Positions 1-6,053 of a DNA stretch of 16,340 nucleotides are shown piece by piece. The position numbers and the translations under genes were made by a program. The DNA is from Pelotomaculum_B sp964543575. GTDB lineage: Bacteria > Bacillota > Desulfotomaculia > Desulfotomaculales > Pelotomaculaceae. The notes beneath the pieces were generated by a model, which ran no database searches, was not told the DNA's origin, and saw only the letters and a program-made list of their open reading frames with translations. Position 1 is the stretch's first letter, and each line of letters opens with the position of its first letter. The stretch spans positions 1 through 16,340 of the forward strand of contig CAZIYV010000073.1 of assembly GCA_964543575.1 (NCBI GenBank). Direction: 5' to 3'.

Positions 1-892
1 GTACATTGGACTTGTCTATACCCATCCCAAAAGCATTGGTGGCCACCATCACCCTGATGTCGTCGTAGATAAACCGCTCCTGGCTGAAGTCCCTATCAGG
101 CGCCGTCATTCCCGCATGGTATTTGCCGGCGGCAAATCCTTTTTGCAGCAAGTAGGCGTGGAGCTGGTCAACCTCTTTTCTGGTGGCCGCATAGATTATG
201 CCCGGCTTATCCCTGTTTTCCGCAAGGTAACGCCCCACAAAGTCTCTCTTGTTTTCACCATTGACCACAGCAAAAAACAGGTTGGCGCGGTCAAAGCCGG
301 TTATATACACATCGGGCTTGTCCAGTGCCAGATGGTCAACTATATCCCGTGTGACTTCGGTTGTGGCGGTAGCTGTAAAAGCCGCCACTACCGGGCGCCA
401 ATTCAGTTTTTTAACGAACGGGCTTATCGACAGGTAGGCAGGGCGAAAATCGTGCCCCCACTGGGAAACACAGTGCGCCTCATCCACCGCCAGCAGGGTG
501 ATTTCCAACTCTTTTACCATGTCAACAAACTGCTCGCTCTCCAGGCGCTCCGGAGCTACATAAATAATTTTGTACCTGCCCCGCCTGGCCTGTGCCAAAA
601 CAGCGGCCAACTCCCGGTAATCCAGGGAACTGTTGATAAATGCAGCCGGTATACCAAGACTGCGCAGCGCGTCCACCTGGTCCTTCATCAGGGAAATCAG
701 CGGCGAAATAACCAGCGTGGTACCGCAAAGCAACGCGGGTATCTGATAACATATGGACTTCCCTCCCCCGGTGGGCATAATCCCGACAGTATCCCGGCCC
801 TGCAAAATACTGCCAATGATTTGATCCTGGCCGGCTTTGAAGGAATGATAGCCAAAATGTTTTTTTAATAAACTTTCCGCCTTTTGCAGCAT
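1..892 (-). CDS. recQ: RecQ family ATP-dependent DNA helicase, N-terminal part (runs off the left edge)
   Basis: This is a 3'-to-5' superfamily 2 DNA helicase acting in recombinational repair. The window holds the first 297 residues; the rest lies beyond base 1. Visible motifs in order are the Q-motif FKAGQ (residues 18-22), Walker A PTGGGKS (40-46), motif Ia SPLISLMKDQ (63-72), Walker B DEAH (137-140), the RecQ aromatic-rich loop CVSQWGHDFRP (141-151), motif III FTATAT (172-177), motif IV GIIYAATR (231-238) and motif V/VI ATNAFGMGID (284-293). The ATG at 892 is preceded by a GAGG ribosome site about 8 nt upstream, and the protein starts at the usual place for RecQ, a few residues before the Q-motif. 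The zinc-binding, winged-helix and HRDC regions cannot be assessed. It is transcribed divergently from the sigma factor gene. The family call is secure; which RecQ paralogue it is cannot be told. Confidence 0.95.
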   Translation of the reverse strand, partial: MLQKAESLLKKHFGYHSFKAGQDQIIGSILQGRDTVGIMPTGGGKSICYQIPALLCGTTLVISPLISLMKDQVDALRSLGIPAAFINSSLDYRELAAVLAQARRGRYKIIYVAPERLESEQFVDMVKELEITLLAVDEAHCVSQWGHDFRPAYLSISPFVKKLNWRPVVAAFTATATTEVTRDIVDHLALDKPDVYITGFDRANLFFAVVNGENKRDFVGRYLAENRDKPGIIYAATRKEVDQLHAYLLQKGFAAGKYHAGMTAPDRDFSQERFIYDDIRVMVATNAFGMGIDKSNV

Positions 893-1148
893 ATTAATAC
901 CTCATTTTTTTGTTGAAAAACTACGTATAATTCTTCATTCCACGAAAAAAAGACAAATCCTTCCATGAAATAATGGTTTTAAATGGTAAATCAATTCTTT
1001 CTTCGAATTTGATATCATTTCAAGTTTGTAAGGGCATGAATAAATCGGTTAATCATTGGATTTAGCAGTCAGGTACCAGAAGTTTTCTGCAGGCTAAAAA
1101 GGACTTGCAGCGTTATAATCGAAGTTCATAGATAATTACCCTTTTAAG

Positions 1149-1156
1149 AAAAGGTG
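1149..1156 (+). promoter_or_regulatory. Ribosome binding site that favours the ATG at 1163
   Basis: AAAAGGTG lies 6 nt before the ATG at 1163. The in-frame GTG at 1154 is itself part of this Shine-Dalgarno sequence, so it is unlikely to be the start codon. Starting at 1163 shortens the sigma factor by three residues. Confidence 0.6.
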
Positions 1157-1162
1157 ATATAC

Positions 1163-1945
1163 ATGTGCGAAGAACTTGCGGTTCTTTTTGACCGGCTCTA
1201 CCGCGACAACCAGGCCAAGGTATACCGTTTGGCACTGGGACTCACCGGCAATACAGGAGACGCCGAAGAAATAACCCAGGAGGCGTTTTTCCGGGCTTTC
1301 CGATCCTACCATACCTTTCATGAAGATAGCTCATTTTTCACCTGGATCTACCGGATCACTCTCAACACTGCCAATGATTACCTGAAGCAAAGAACCAAGC
1401 TGCCGATCTACGCGCTTACCGAGGACTTAGGCTATTCCCTGGAGGATATTGTCGACTCCAACCCCGCCAATGACCCTGAAACCGAACTGCTCGCTATGGA
1501 AGCAAGATACAAGTGCCTGCACTGTCTGACGGAATGCCTGCCGACCAAACAGCGTAACGTTTTTTGCCTGGCGATCACCATCGGCTTGCCTCATAAAATT
1601 GTCGCTGAAATTTTGGACTGCTCGATAAGTTCGGTCAAAACAACACTGTACCGGGCTAAGAAAAGATGGGCCGGTTACATGGAGGACAGGTGCCAGCTGA
1701 TCAAAAAATCAAATCCCTGCAACTGCAAACAGTGGGTTCGTTTCGGCCTGTCCCAGGGCTGGATTTCCAAAGAGGCTTTAGCCAAACCCCGCCCCGCCAT
1801 CAACCTGCAGGCCAAGGAAGAGATCGTCAAAATGCGGACTCTGCGTAACGCCTACCAGGACCTTTACCAGGAAACAGCCGGTGAATCTTTAGCGCATAGA
1901 ATCAGGGAAGGCATAAAAAACCAGGAATGGGCTATTTTTTCTTGA
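1163..1945 (+). CDS. ECF-type (sigma-70 family) RNA polymerase sigma factor with Cys-containing C-terminal extension
   Basis: This protein redirects RNA polymerase to alternative promoters. Residues 5-75 are region 2, with AEEITQEAFFRAF (35-47) and the -10 reading segment FTWIYRITLN (59-68). Residues 115-170 are region 4, with a helix-turn-helix around KIVAEILDCSISSVKTTLYR (145-164). No region 1.1 or region 3 is present, which is typical of ECF factors. The protein is about 260 aa, some 70-80 residues longer than a minimal ECF factor. The extra part begins with a CNC motif (residues 186-188) followed by a Trp/Phe-rich stretch and a basic, alpha-helical tail. No anti-sigma gene follows; instead two DUF3795 genes come next on the same strand. 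The extension may therefore supply regulation in cis, which is inference. The sigma factor call is firm, the subgroup is not assigned. Confidence 0.9.
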   Translation: MCEELAVLFDRLYRDNQAKVYRLALGLTGNTGDAEEITQEAFFRAFRSYHTFHEDSSFFTWIYRITLNTANDYLKQRTKLPIYALTEDLGYSLEDIVDSNPANDPETELLAMEARYKCLHCLTECLPTKQRNVFCLAITIGLPHKIVAEILDCSISSVKTTLYRAKKRWAGYMEDRCQLIKKSNPCNCKQWVRFGLSQGWISKEALAKPRPAINLQAKEEIVKMRTLRNAYQDLYQETAGESLAHRIREGIKNQEWAIFS

Positions 1946-1951
1946 TGTTTT

Positions 1952-1981
1952 TGTAACCTTTAGCTCCTGTGACAGTCTAAC
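1952..1981 (+). promoter_or_regulatory. Putative ECF-type promoter (TGTAACC ... GTCTAAC)
   Basis: TGTAACC (1952-1958) and GTCTAAC (1975-1981) are separated so that 17 nt lie between TGTAAC and GTC. Many ECF sigma factors recognise a -35 element with an AAC core and a -10 element with a GTC core. The site sits in the 66-bp gap between the sigma gene and the first DUF3795 gene, where an ECF target promoter would be expected. The -10 element has A rather than C before GTC, so the match is imperfect. Confidence 0.45.
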
Positions 1982-2011
1982 TATTAAAATAAAAAACGGG
2001 AGGCTGCTCAC

Positions 2012-2443
2012 ATGGAAAAGACAGATAATATCACTTTGGCGGCGCCTTGCGGGATATACTGCGGCGAGTGTGAGGCGCACAAGGCCAAGGATGATCCCGC
2101 CTTGATGGAGCGTATGAAGAAAGCACTCAAAACAGAAATGCTGCCCTGCCCTGGCTGCAGAACAGTTCAGGGAAACTGCCCTGCCATAGACGGCACATGT
2201 GAAACTTACAGCTGCGCGGTTGAACACGCGGTTGATTTCTGCTTCGAGTGCACGGAATTTCCCTGCGCCAAGTTGAACCCGGCGGCAGACCTGGCAGAGA
2301 GACTGCCCCATAATATTAAAGTGTTCAGCCTGTGCTGTATACAGCACCAGGGTCTGGCCAGGTTCGTGGAGTTGTATCCCGAGATAAAACAAAGGTATTT
2401 CCGCGGTAAAATGGCCATCGGCAAGGGACCGCAGCTGAAATAA
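2012..2443 (+). CDS. DUF3795 family cysteine-rich protein (first of two paralogues)
   Basis: The 143-aa protein has a dense series of cysteines: 13, 17, 20 (PCGIYCGEC), 46, 49 (CPGC), 56, 63, 68, 77, 80 and 85 (CFECTEFPC). This matches the DUF3795 layout, a small putative metal-binding domain of unknown biochemical function found in anaerobic bacteria and archaea. No signal peptide or membrane segment is seen, so it is probably cytosolic. The ATG at 2012 follows GGGAGG at a spacing of about 9 nt. It lies 66 bp after the ECF sigma gene and 56 bp before its paralogue, and the three genes probably form one unit. Whether the cysteines bind zinc or an iron-sulfur cluster cannot be decided from sequence. 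Confidence 0.8.
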   Translation: MEKTDNITLAAPCGIYCGECEAHKAKDDPALMERMKKALKTEMLPCPGCRTVQGNCPAIDGTCETYSCAVEHAVDFCFECTEFPCAKLNPAADLAERLPHNIKVFSLCCIQHQGLARFVELYPEIKQRYFRGKMAIGKGPQLK

Positions 2444-2499
2444 TCCCCAGGGTAAGAATGGACGGAAATCACACTAAAAAGAGAGGATGGTGTAAACTT

Positions 2500-3027
2500 A
2501 TGGAAAGTACCAGCAAAAGTTCTTGTGTCCCGGATAAAAAGCTTGCCGCTGTTTGCGGGTTGTTTTGTCCCTCGTGCACCGTGTATATCGGCGCCCATGA
2601 AAACCCGGAAAGGCTTGAAGTGATGTCCAAGCGTACCGGGCAGCAGGTTGATAAACTGCAGTGCAACGGCTGCCGCTCGGATAAGCGCTCTTATTATTGC
2701 GAGAGCCTCTGCACAATGTTTAAGTGCGCCGCTGAAAAAGAGATAGAATTCTGTGGAGAATGTGCGGATTATCCCTGCGAAGAATTAAAAGTATTTCAAG
2801 CCGCAATGCCACATAGGATCGAGCTGTGGAAATCCCAGGAACGCATCAAGGAAGCCGGTTATGAACAATGGTATAAGGAAATGGCCCGGCATTATTCCTG
2901 TCCCGCCTGCGGCACTATCAATTCCGCCTACGACATGGCCTGCTGGAAATGCGGCGCGGCCCCAGGTTGTAACTTTGTGAGTCAGCATAAGGAAGAAATC
3001 ATCCAACAGATGGCTAAGAAAAAGTGA
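2500..3027 (+). CDS. DUF3795 family protein with an added C-terminal zinc ribbon
   Basis: This is a 175-aa paralogue of the preceding gene. Residues 19-93 repeat the DUF3795 pattern: VCGLFCPSC (18-26), CNGC (55-58), Cys 67, 71 and 76, and CGECADYPC (85-93). It continues with a C-terminal zinc ribbon of CxxC-x10-CxxC type (CPAC at 134-137, CWKC at 148-151), which the first paralogue lacks. An in-frame ATG at 2458 with an AGGG site would add 14 residues. The ATG at 2500 was preferred because the N-terminus (ATGGAAA start and distance to the first Cys motif) then resembles the paralogue; its upstream site AGAGGATGG is somewhat distant. It is the last gene before a repeat cluster and an intrinsic terminator. 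Its function is unknown, and the family assignment is moderately firm. Confidence 0.75.
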   Translation: MESTSKSSCVPDKKLAAVCGLFCPSCTVYIGAHENPERLEVMSKRTGQQVDKLQCNGCRSDKRSYYCESLCTMFKCAAEKEIEFCGECADYPCEELKVFQAAMPHRIELWKSQERIKEAGYEQWYKEMARHYSCPACGTINSAYDMACWKCGAAPGCNFVSQHKEEIIQQMAKKK

Positions 3028-3031
3028 TTAG

Positions 3032-3126
3032 TTGGGGACCTTACCTGGTATTGGGGACATTCCTCCGCCCCTTCAGAAAAGCTTCAAATGGAGGTGTGTC
3101 CCCTGTCCGCTGACAATGTGTCCCCG
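3032..3126. repeat. Cluster of GGGGACA/TGTCCCC repeats forming nested imperfect palindromes
   Basis: TTGGGGACCTTACC (3032-3045) is repeated 19 bp later as TTGGGGACATTCC (3051-3063). Two copies of GTGTCCCC follow in the opposite sense, starting at about 3096 and 3118. The inner pair forms an imperfect palindrome: GGGGACATTCCTCC (3053-3066) against GGAGGTGTGTCCCC (3090-3103), 12 of 14 positions complementary, with a 23-nt spacer. The layout resembles the REP-like palindromes mobilised by IS200-related (RAYT) transposases, but no transposase gene is present here, so that origin is inference. Confidence 0.6.
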
Positions 3127-3158
3127 TTCCGCTGGTTTGTGGATTTATCTACAGCCCA

Positions 3159-3186
3159 ACAGCCCTCATCAGGGCTGTAATTTTTT
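3159..3186 (+). terminator. Rho-independent terminator of the sigma/DUF3795 unit
   Basis: ACAGCCCT (3159-3166), a 4-nt loop and AGGGCTGT (3171-3178) form a perfect 8-bp stem, followed by AA and six Ts (3181-3186). The T-tract is only on the plus strand, so it ends transcription of the DUF3795 genes. The stop codon of the minus-strand gene (3169-3171) lies in the loop and the base of the stem. Confidence 0.8.
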
Positions 3187-3552
3187 GTTTCTGACTTGTT
3201 CGGCTAACTCAACAAAATCATTTTCTCCTAACAGGCGTAATTTTTTCAATAAAATATCTTCCCACTTCTTCCGGTCAGCTGCCAGGTCCCCGTGCTCTTC
3301 ATTCATTATTTCACACAAGCTTTGCCTTAACCCGTCTTCCCCGGCTGAATCCACTTTTTCGATCACCTTGAGTACAACCAGGCGGACGTTTTTTATTCCC
3401 TTTCTTGCCGCACGATTAGAAAGGGTTTCTAACTCCATTAAATTTATTTCTTTATATACTGAAGCCTTATCTATCTCAACACATGAGCACCCCTGCGGGC
3501 TGTTGCTCCTCACATAACCACCATCGCATTTTAGAACATATAATTTCAACAT
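3169..3552 (-). CDS. Hypothetical protein, third gene of the cobalamin-riboswitch operon
   Basis: A 127-aa protein that I do not recognise. It starts MLKLYVLKCDGGYV and has three cysteines in the first quarter (CDGG, then a close CSC pair), followed by a central amphipathic region and a Lys/Glu-rich helical C-terminal half. No signal peptide or membrane segment is visible. The ATG at 3552 has a strong ribosome site, GGAGAGGG, about 7 nt upstream, which supports real translation. It begins 40 bp after the TrpD-like gene ends, on the same strand, with no terminator between, so it is likely co-transcribed from the B12-regulated promoter. It converges with the plus-strand DUF3795 unit. Confidence 0.65.
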   Translation of the reverse strand: MLKLYVLKCDGGYVRSNSPQGCSCVEIDKASVYKEINLMELETLSNRAARKGIKNVRLVVLKVIEKVDSAGEDGLRQSLCEIMNEEHGDLAADRKKWEDILLKKLRLLGENDFVELAEQVRNKKLQP

Positions 3553-3592
3553 TAATTCCCTCTCCGGATAAATTTTAGAGAACCTTTACCCG

Positions 3593-4659
3593 TTAATTCA
3601 ATGACATGTTTAATAACCGGTCCAGTTTTTTCATCCCTTTTTCAGGCTCCTGGTTTTGTTCCCTTACCCAATCCTGAAGCTTTTCAATTGCGGCACCGCT
3701 GCGAATAATTTCTTTGGCCTGGCGGCAGCCTTCCTGCAGGCTGATACCCGCATTCATCAGATAAAAGATGAATGCCGCGTTAAGACAAACTATATCGGAA
3801 CGCGCACCATCTTCCCGCCCGTTTAAAACAGCCAGCAGGCGTAATGCCTCATCTTCCCTGTTTTCGCAAGGGGCGAGCAAATGTTTTTGGGTTCGCCGGA
3901 TGCCAATTTCTTCAGGAAAGAAAGAGTATTGGCTTATTTCACCATTTTCGCGCAGTTCAGCAACAAGGGTCTCTCCAAGTGTGGAAGCTTCATCCATACC
4001 CTGCCTCCCATCTTCCGTTAATCCGTGGATCACAATAGCCCTCTCATAGCCTATCTCCCGCATAANNNNNNNNNNAAAGCTGGGTTGGCCAGGGAAGCGG
4101 CAATATTCAAAGTAGTCCCGAAGCAGATTTGTGAGAGTACCCGTCCCAAAGCCCTCGGGTGGATTTTTGAACTCATTCCGTTAAAAATCCCTATACCAGC
4201 TTTTTCGACGCTTCTTTTGACAATTTCCGGCTCACACTCTACATCCACCCCTAATTCCTCCAAAATATCAACCGTACCACATGCGCTGGTGATCGCCCTG
4301 GCTCCATGTTTGGCCATTGGAATGCCGGCAGCGGCGGCAATAATCGAAGCGGCTGTACTGATATTAAAAGTCTTTACCGCGTCCATCCCCGTTCCGCAGT
4401 TTTCCACGATCGGGCCAGAAAGGGCAGGTATCACTTTGACGGTATCAAGTTCATAGATAGCTTCCCAACTGCCGGCAATTTCCTCGGCAGTTTCTCCTTT
4501 CGACGTAAGTGCGGCTAAAAAAGCACCCTGCTGCATTTCCGGCTGTTGATCAAGCAGAACCTGGCAAAACATTTCTTTTGCCTCTGCCCGGAGCAAATCT
4601 TCCTTGTTAATCAGTTTAGTAATACAGGCCCCAAATTTCTTTGCATTTTCATTAATCAC
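3593..4659 (-). CDS. TrpD-family (anthranilate phosphoribosyltransferase-like) protein, interrupted by an assembly gap
   Basis: Members of this fold (glycosyltransferase family 3) transfer phosphoribose from PRPP to an aromatic or pyrimidine acceptor. The N-terminal part (4659-4076, 194 residues) shows NCGTGMD (87-93), FNIST (98-102), KHGAR (117-121) and SLANPA (189-194). The C-terminal part (4063-3593) continues with RAIVIHG and GMDEAS, the usual metal-binding DE. The two parts are in different frames across 10 Ns, so the coordinates describe one gene with a gap. The start is a GTG at 4659, 8 nt after AGGAGGGG. Compared with true TrpD, KHGNR has become KHGAR, and the Arg-containing segment before NPA is replaced by RVLSQICFGTTLN. 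Residues known to bind anthranilate are thus missing while PRPP motifs stay. No trp genes flank it; it follows an alcohol dehydrogenase behind a cobalamin riboswitch. The family is secure, the substrate unknown. Confidence 0.8.
4066..4075. other. Run of 10 Ns (scaffold gap)
   Basis: The Ns fall inside the TrpD-like gene, directly after its ANPA motif. The reading frames on the two sides do not match across 10 bases. By comparison with TrpD proteins about 20 residues should lie here, so the true gap is probably nearer 60 nt. Confidence 0.95.
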
Positions 4660-4714
4660 GGTTGAAACCCCTCCTAATTCCCGGTATTATTGCGAAAGCC
4701 TGATCAATTCTTAG

Positions 4715-5752
4715 CTATATTGTCATGACAATTTTTATTTCTTTCATGGCGGCAACCATTTCCAACCCGGATAACAGTTCATCCAACCCTATGGTCCGGG
4801 TGATCATATCCTTCACTTTGATTGCTCCCGAGGCCAACAAGGCCAGGGCAGTTCTGTTATGTTGGGCGGAGCAGCCGTATGCTCCACAAACGCTAAGCTC
4901 TTTATAATGAATCATGTTTAAGTCTGGCGCCGGCGTCTGGGATCCCTGTAATAATCCGCTGAAAAAGCCAAACCGGCCTCTTTTGGCCAGCATGGTCAAT
5001 CCGTACCCGATTGTTTCCGGGCTCGGGCAGCAGGGAATAACCACATCGGCCCCTCTTCCACTGGTCATCTCCATAATTTTATTTACTGGGCTGGCGGCCA
5101 GGGCATCAACACAGTAATCGAAATCCCGATTCGTGGCGGAAGCCAACCTCTCTTCATTAATCTCGACCAGGATTACCGAACCTGCGCCCCTGGCCCTGGC
5201 CAGCCTGGCATTTAAAATACCCAGCGGCCCCGCGCCGAAAATAACCACAACATCGCCAAGCCCAACCCGGGCGGTTTCCTGCATATTTACACTGCATGCC
5301 AGCGGTTCAGTGAGGGCAGCTTCCTGTAAAGACAGGTGATCCGGAATTTTGTTTAAGACGCCGTGGCTAACCCCGTTAGCGGGTACCAGCACATACTCGG
5401 CAAATCCTCCGTCATAGTGAAATCCCATAATTTGAACAGAATCACACATATGGTGCAGTCCACCAAGACAATAAGAACAACATCCACAGGGAAGGCCCGG
5501 CGACACCTGCACCCTGTCACCCGGTTTGACATTTGCAGCTCCCGCACCAATCTCTGCTACAGTGCCCGTTATTTCGTGCCCCAATATTCTGGGTAAACGC
5601 AAGTCCCGCTGCCCCTGGTTATATGCCTTCATATCAGTCCGGCACAGGCCGCAAGCTCCCACCTTGACCAAAACTTCTCCGTTTTTGCACTTGGGCGTTT
5701 CCACTTCCGTAATCTTCAGGGTTTTGATTCCTTCCAGCAGTGCCGCTTTCAT
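4715..5752 (-). CDS. Zinc-dependent medium-chain alcohol/polyol dehydrogenase, first gene of the cobalamin-riboswitch operon
   Basis: A 345-aa oxidoreductase of the threonine/sorbitol dehydrogenase type that oxidises an alcohol or polyol (or runs in reverse) with NAD(H). Catalytic zinc ligands are C37 (GLCRTD), H59-E60 (GHE) and E149 (TEP). The structural zinc site has the full C-x2-C-x2-C-x7-C set (C89, C92, C95, C103). The Rossmann fold starts at FGAGPLG (172-178) and its second strand ends in VILVEINEE; the Glu there favours NAD over NADP. The ATG at 5752 is chosen over an upstream in-frame codon at 5791 because AAAGGAG lies just before it, because the family's N-terminus is MKAALLE-like, and because 5791 falls inside the terminator. 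It is preceded by a cobalamin riboswitch and followed 55 bp later by the TrpD-like gene. The substrate cannot be read from sequence. Confidence 0.9.
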   Translation of the reverse strand: MKAALLEGIKTLKITEVETPKCKNGEVLVKVGACGLCRTDMKAYNQGQRDLRLPRILGHEITGTVAEIGAGAANVKPGDRVQVSPGLPCGCCSYCLGGLHHMCDSVQIMGFHYDGGFAEYVLVPANGVSHGVLNKIPDHLSLQEAALTEPLACSVNMQETARVGLGDVVVIFGAGPLGILNARLARARGAGSVILVEINEERLASATNRDFDYCVDALAASPVNKIMEMTSGRGADVVIPCCPSPETIGYGLTMLAKRGRFGFFSGLLQGSQTPAPDLNMIHYKELSVCGAYGCSAQHNRTALALLASGAIKVKDMITRTIGLDELLSGLEMVAAMKEIKIVMTI

Positions 5753-5770
5753 TAATCCACTCCTTTCGTA

Positions 5771-5804
5771 TAAAAACAAAAAAACCCACACCTTAACTGG
5801 CGTG
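5771..5804 (-). terminator. Intrinsic terminator of the cobalamin riboswitch expression platform
   Basis: On the minus strand CACGCC (5804-5799), loop AGTTAA and GGTGTG (5792-5787) form a 6-bp stem with one G-T pair, followed by GG and seven Ts. It lies between the riboswitch core and the dehydrogenase start, as expected for B12-induced premature termination. Confidence 0.75.
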
Positions 5805-5860
5805 AATTTTCCATCTCCCCACCTAGACCAACCTAAACACGAGGCGGCATAGTAGTCCCA

Positions 5861-6004
5861 GGCAGGTCTCCTGACTCAGGTTCATCGCCCCCATGCCCCT
5901 TCCCCCGTTACAGAGTGGTCGGCATAGGCTCACCTTCACAGTGGCGGGTCCGTCCGGGACTTGCACCCGGTTCCCTATTCTCCTTTTTACAGGCACCTGA
6001 AACA
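5861..6004 (-). ncRNA. Cobalamin (B12) riboswitch
   Basis: The minus strand carries the hallmark segments of the cobalamin aptamer in the right order: AGGTGCC at the 5' side (near 6000), AATAGGGAA, a GGGTGCAAGTCCC stem-loop, GCCACTGT (5945-5938), and the terminal B12 box AGTCAGGAGACCTGCC (5876-5861). It is followed by an intrinsic terminator and then the alcohol dehydrogenase gene. By established knowledge of this class, binding of adenosyl- or methylcobalamin lowers downstream expression, so the operon should be on when corrinoid is scarce. Confidence 0.95.
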
Positions 6005-6024
6005 AAATTAAATTGTTACTCAAA

Positions 6025-6053
6025 ATTATATTGGCTGCCTTTCACCTTGTCAA
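6025..6053 (-). promoter_or_regulatory. Consensus sigma-A promoter of the cobalamin-riboswitch operon
   Basis: On the minus strand TTGACA (6053-6048) and TATAAT (6030-6025) are both perfect consensus with an exact 17-bp spacer. The expected start of transcription near 6018 lies just upstream of the riboswitch. The -35 box overlaps the stop codon of the upstream ArsC-like gene (6052-6050). Confidence 0.9.

Noticed and set aside
116..868. 250-aa plus-strand open frame
   Set aside because: It lies opposite the clear RecQ coding sequence, has no family resemblance and no ribosome site; it is an antisense shadow.
920..960. Possible promoter for recQ on the minus strand (TTGTCT and TATACG)
   Set aside because: The spacer is 21 bp, too long for a sigma-A promoter.
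1114..1119. TATAAT upstream of the sigma factor gene
   Set aside because: A perfect -10 hexamer, but no acceptable -35 lies 16-19 bp before it and there is no TG extension; not enough for a promoter call.
1889..2598. Minus-strand open frames of 167 and 130 aa
   Set aside because: They overlap the DUF3795 genes, whose ribosome sites and Cys motifs are convincing.
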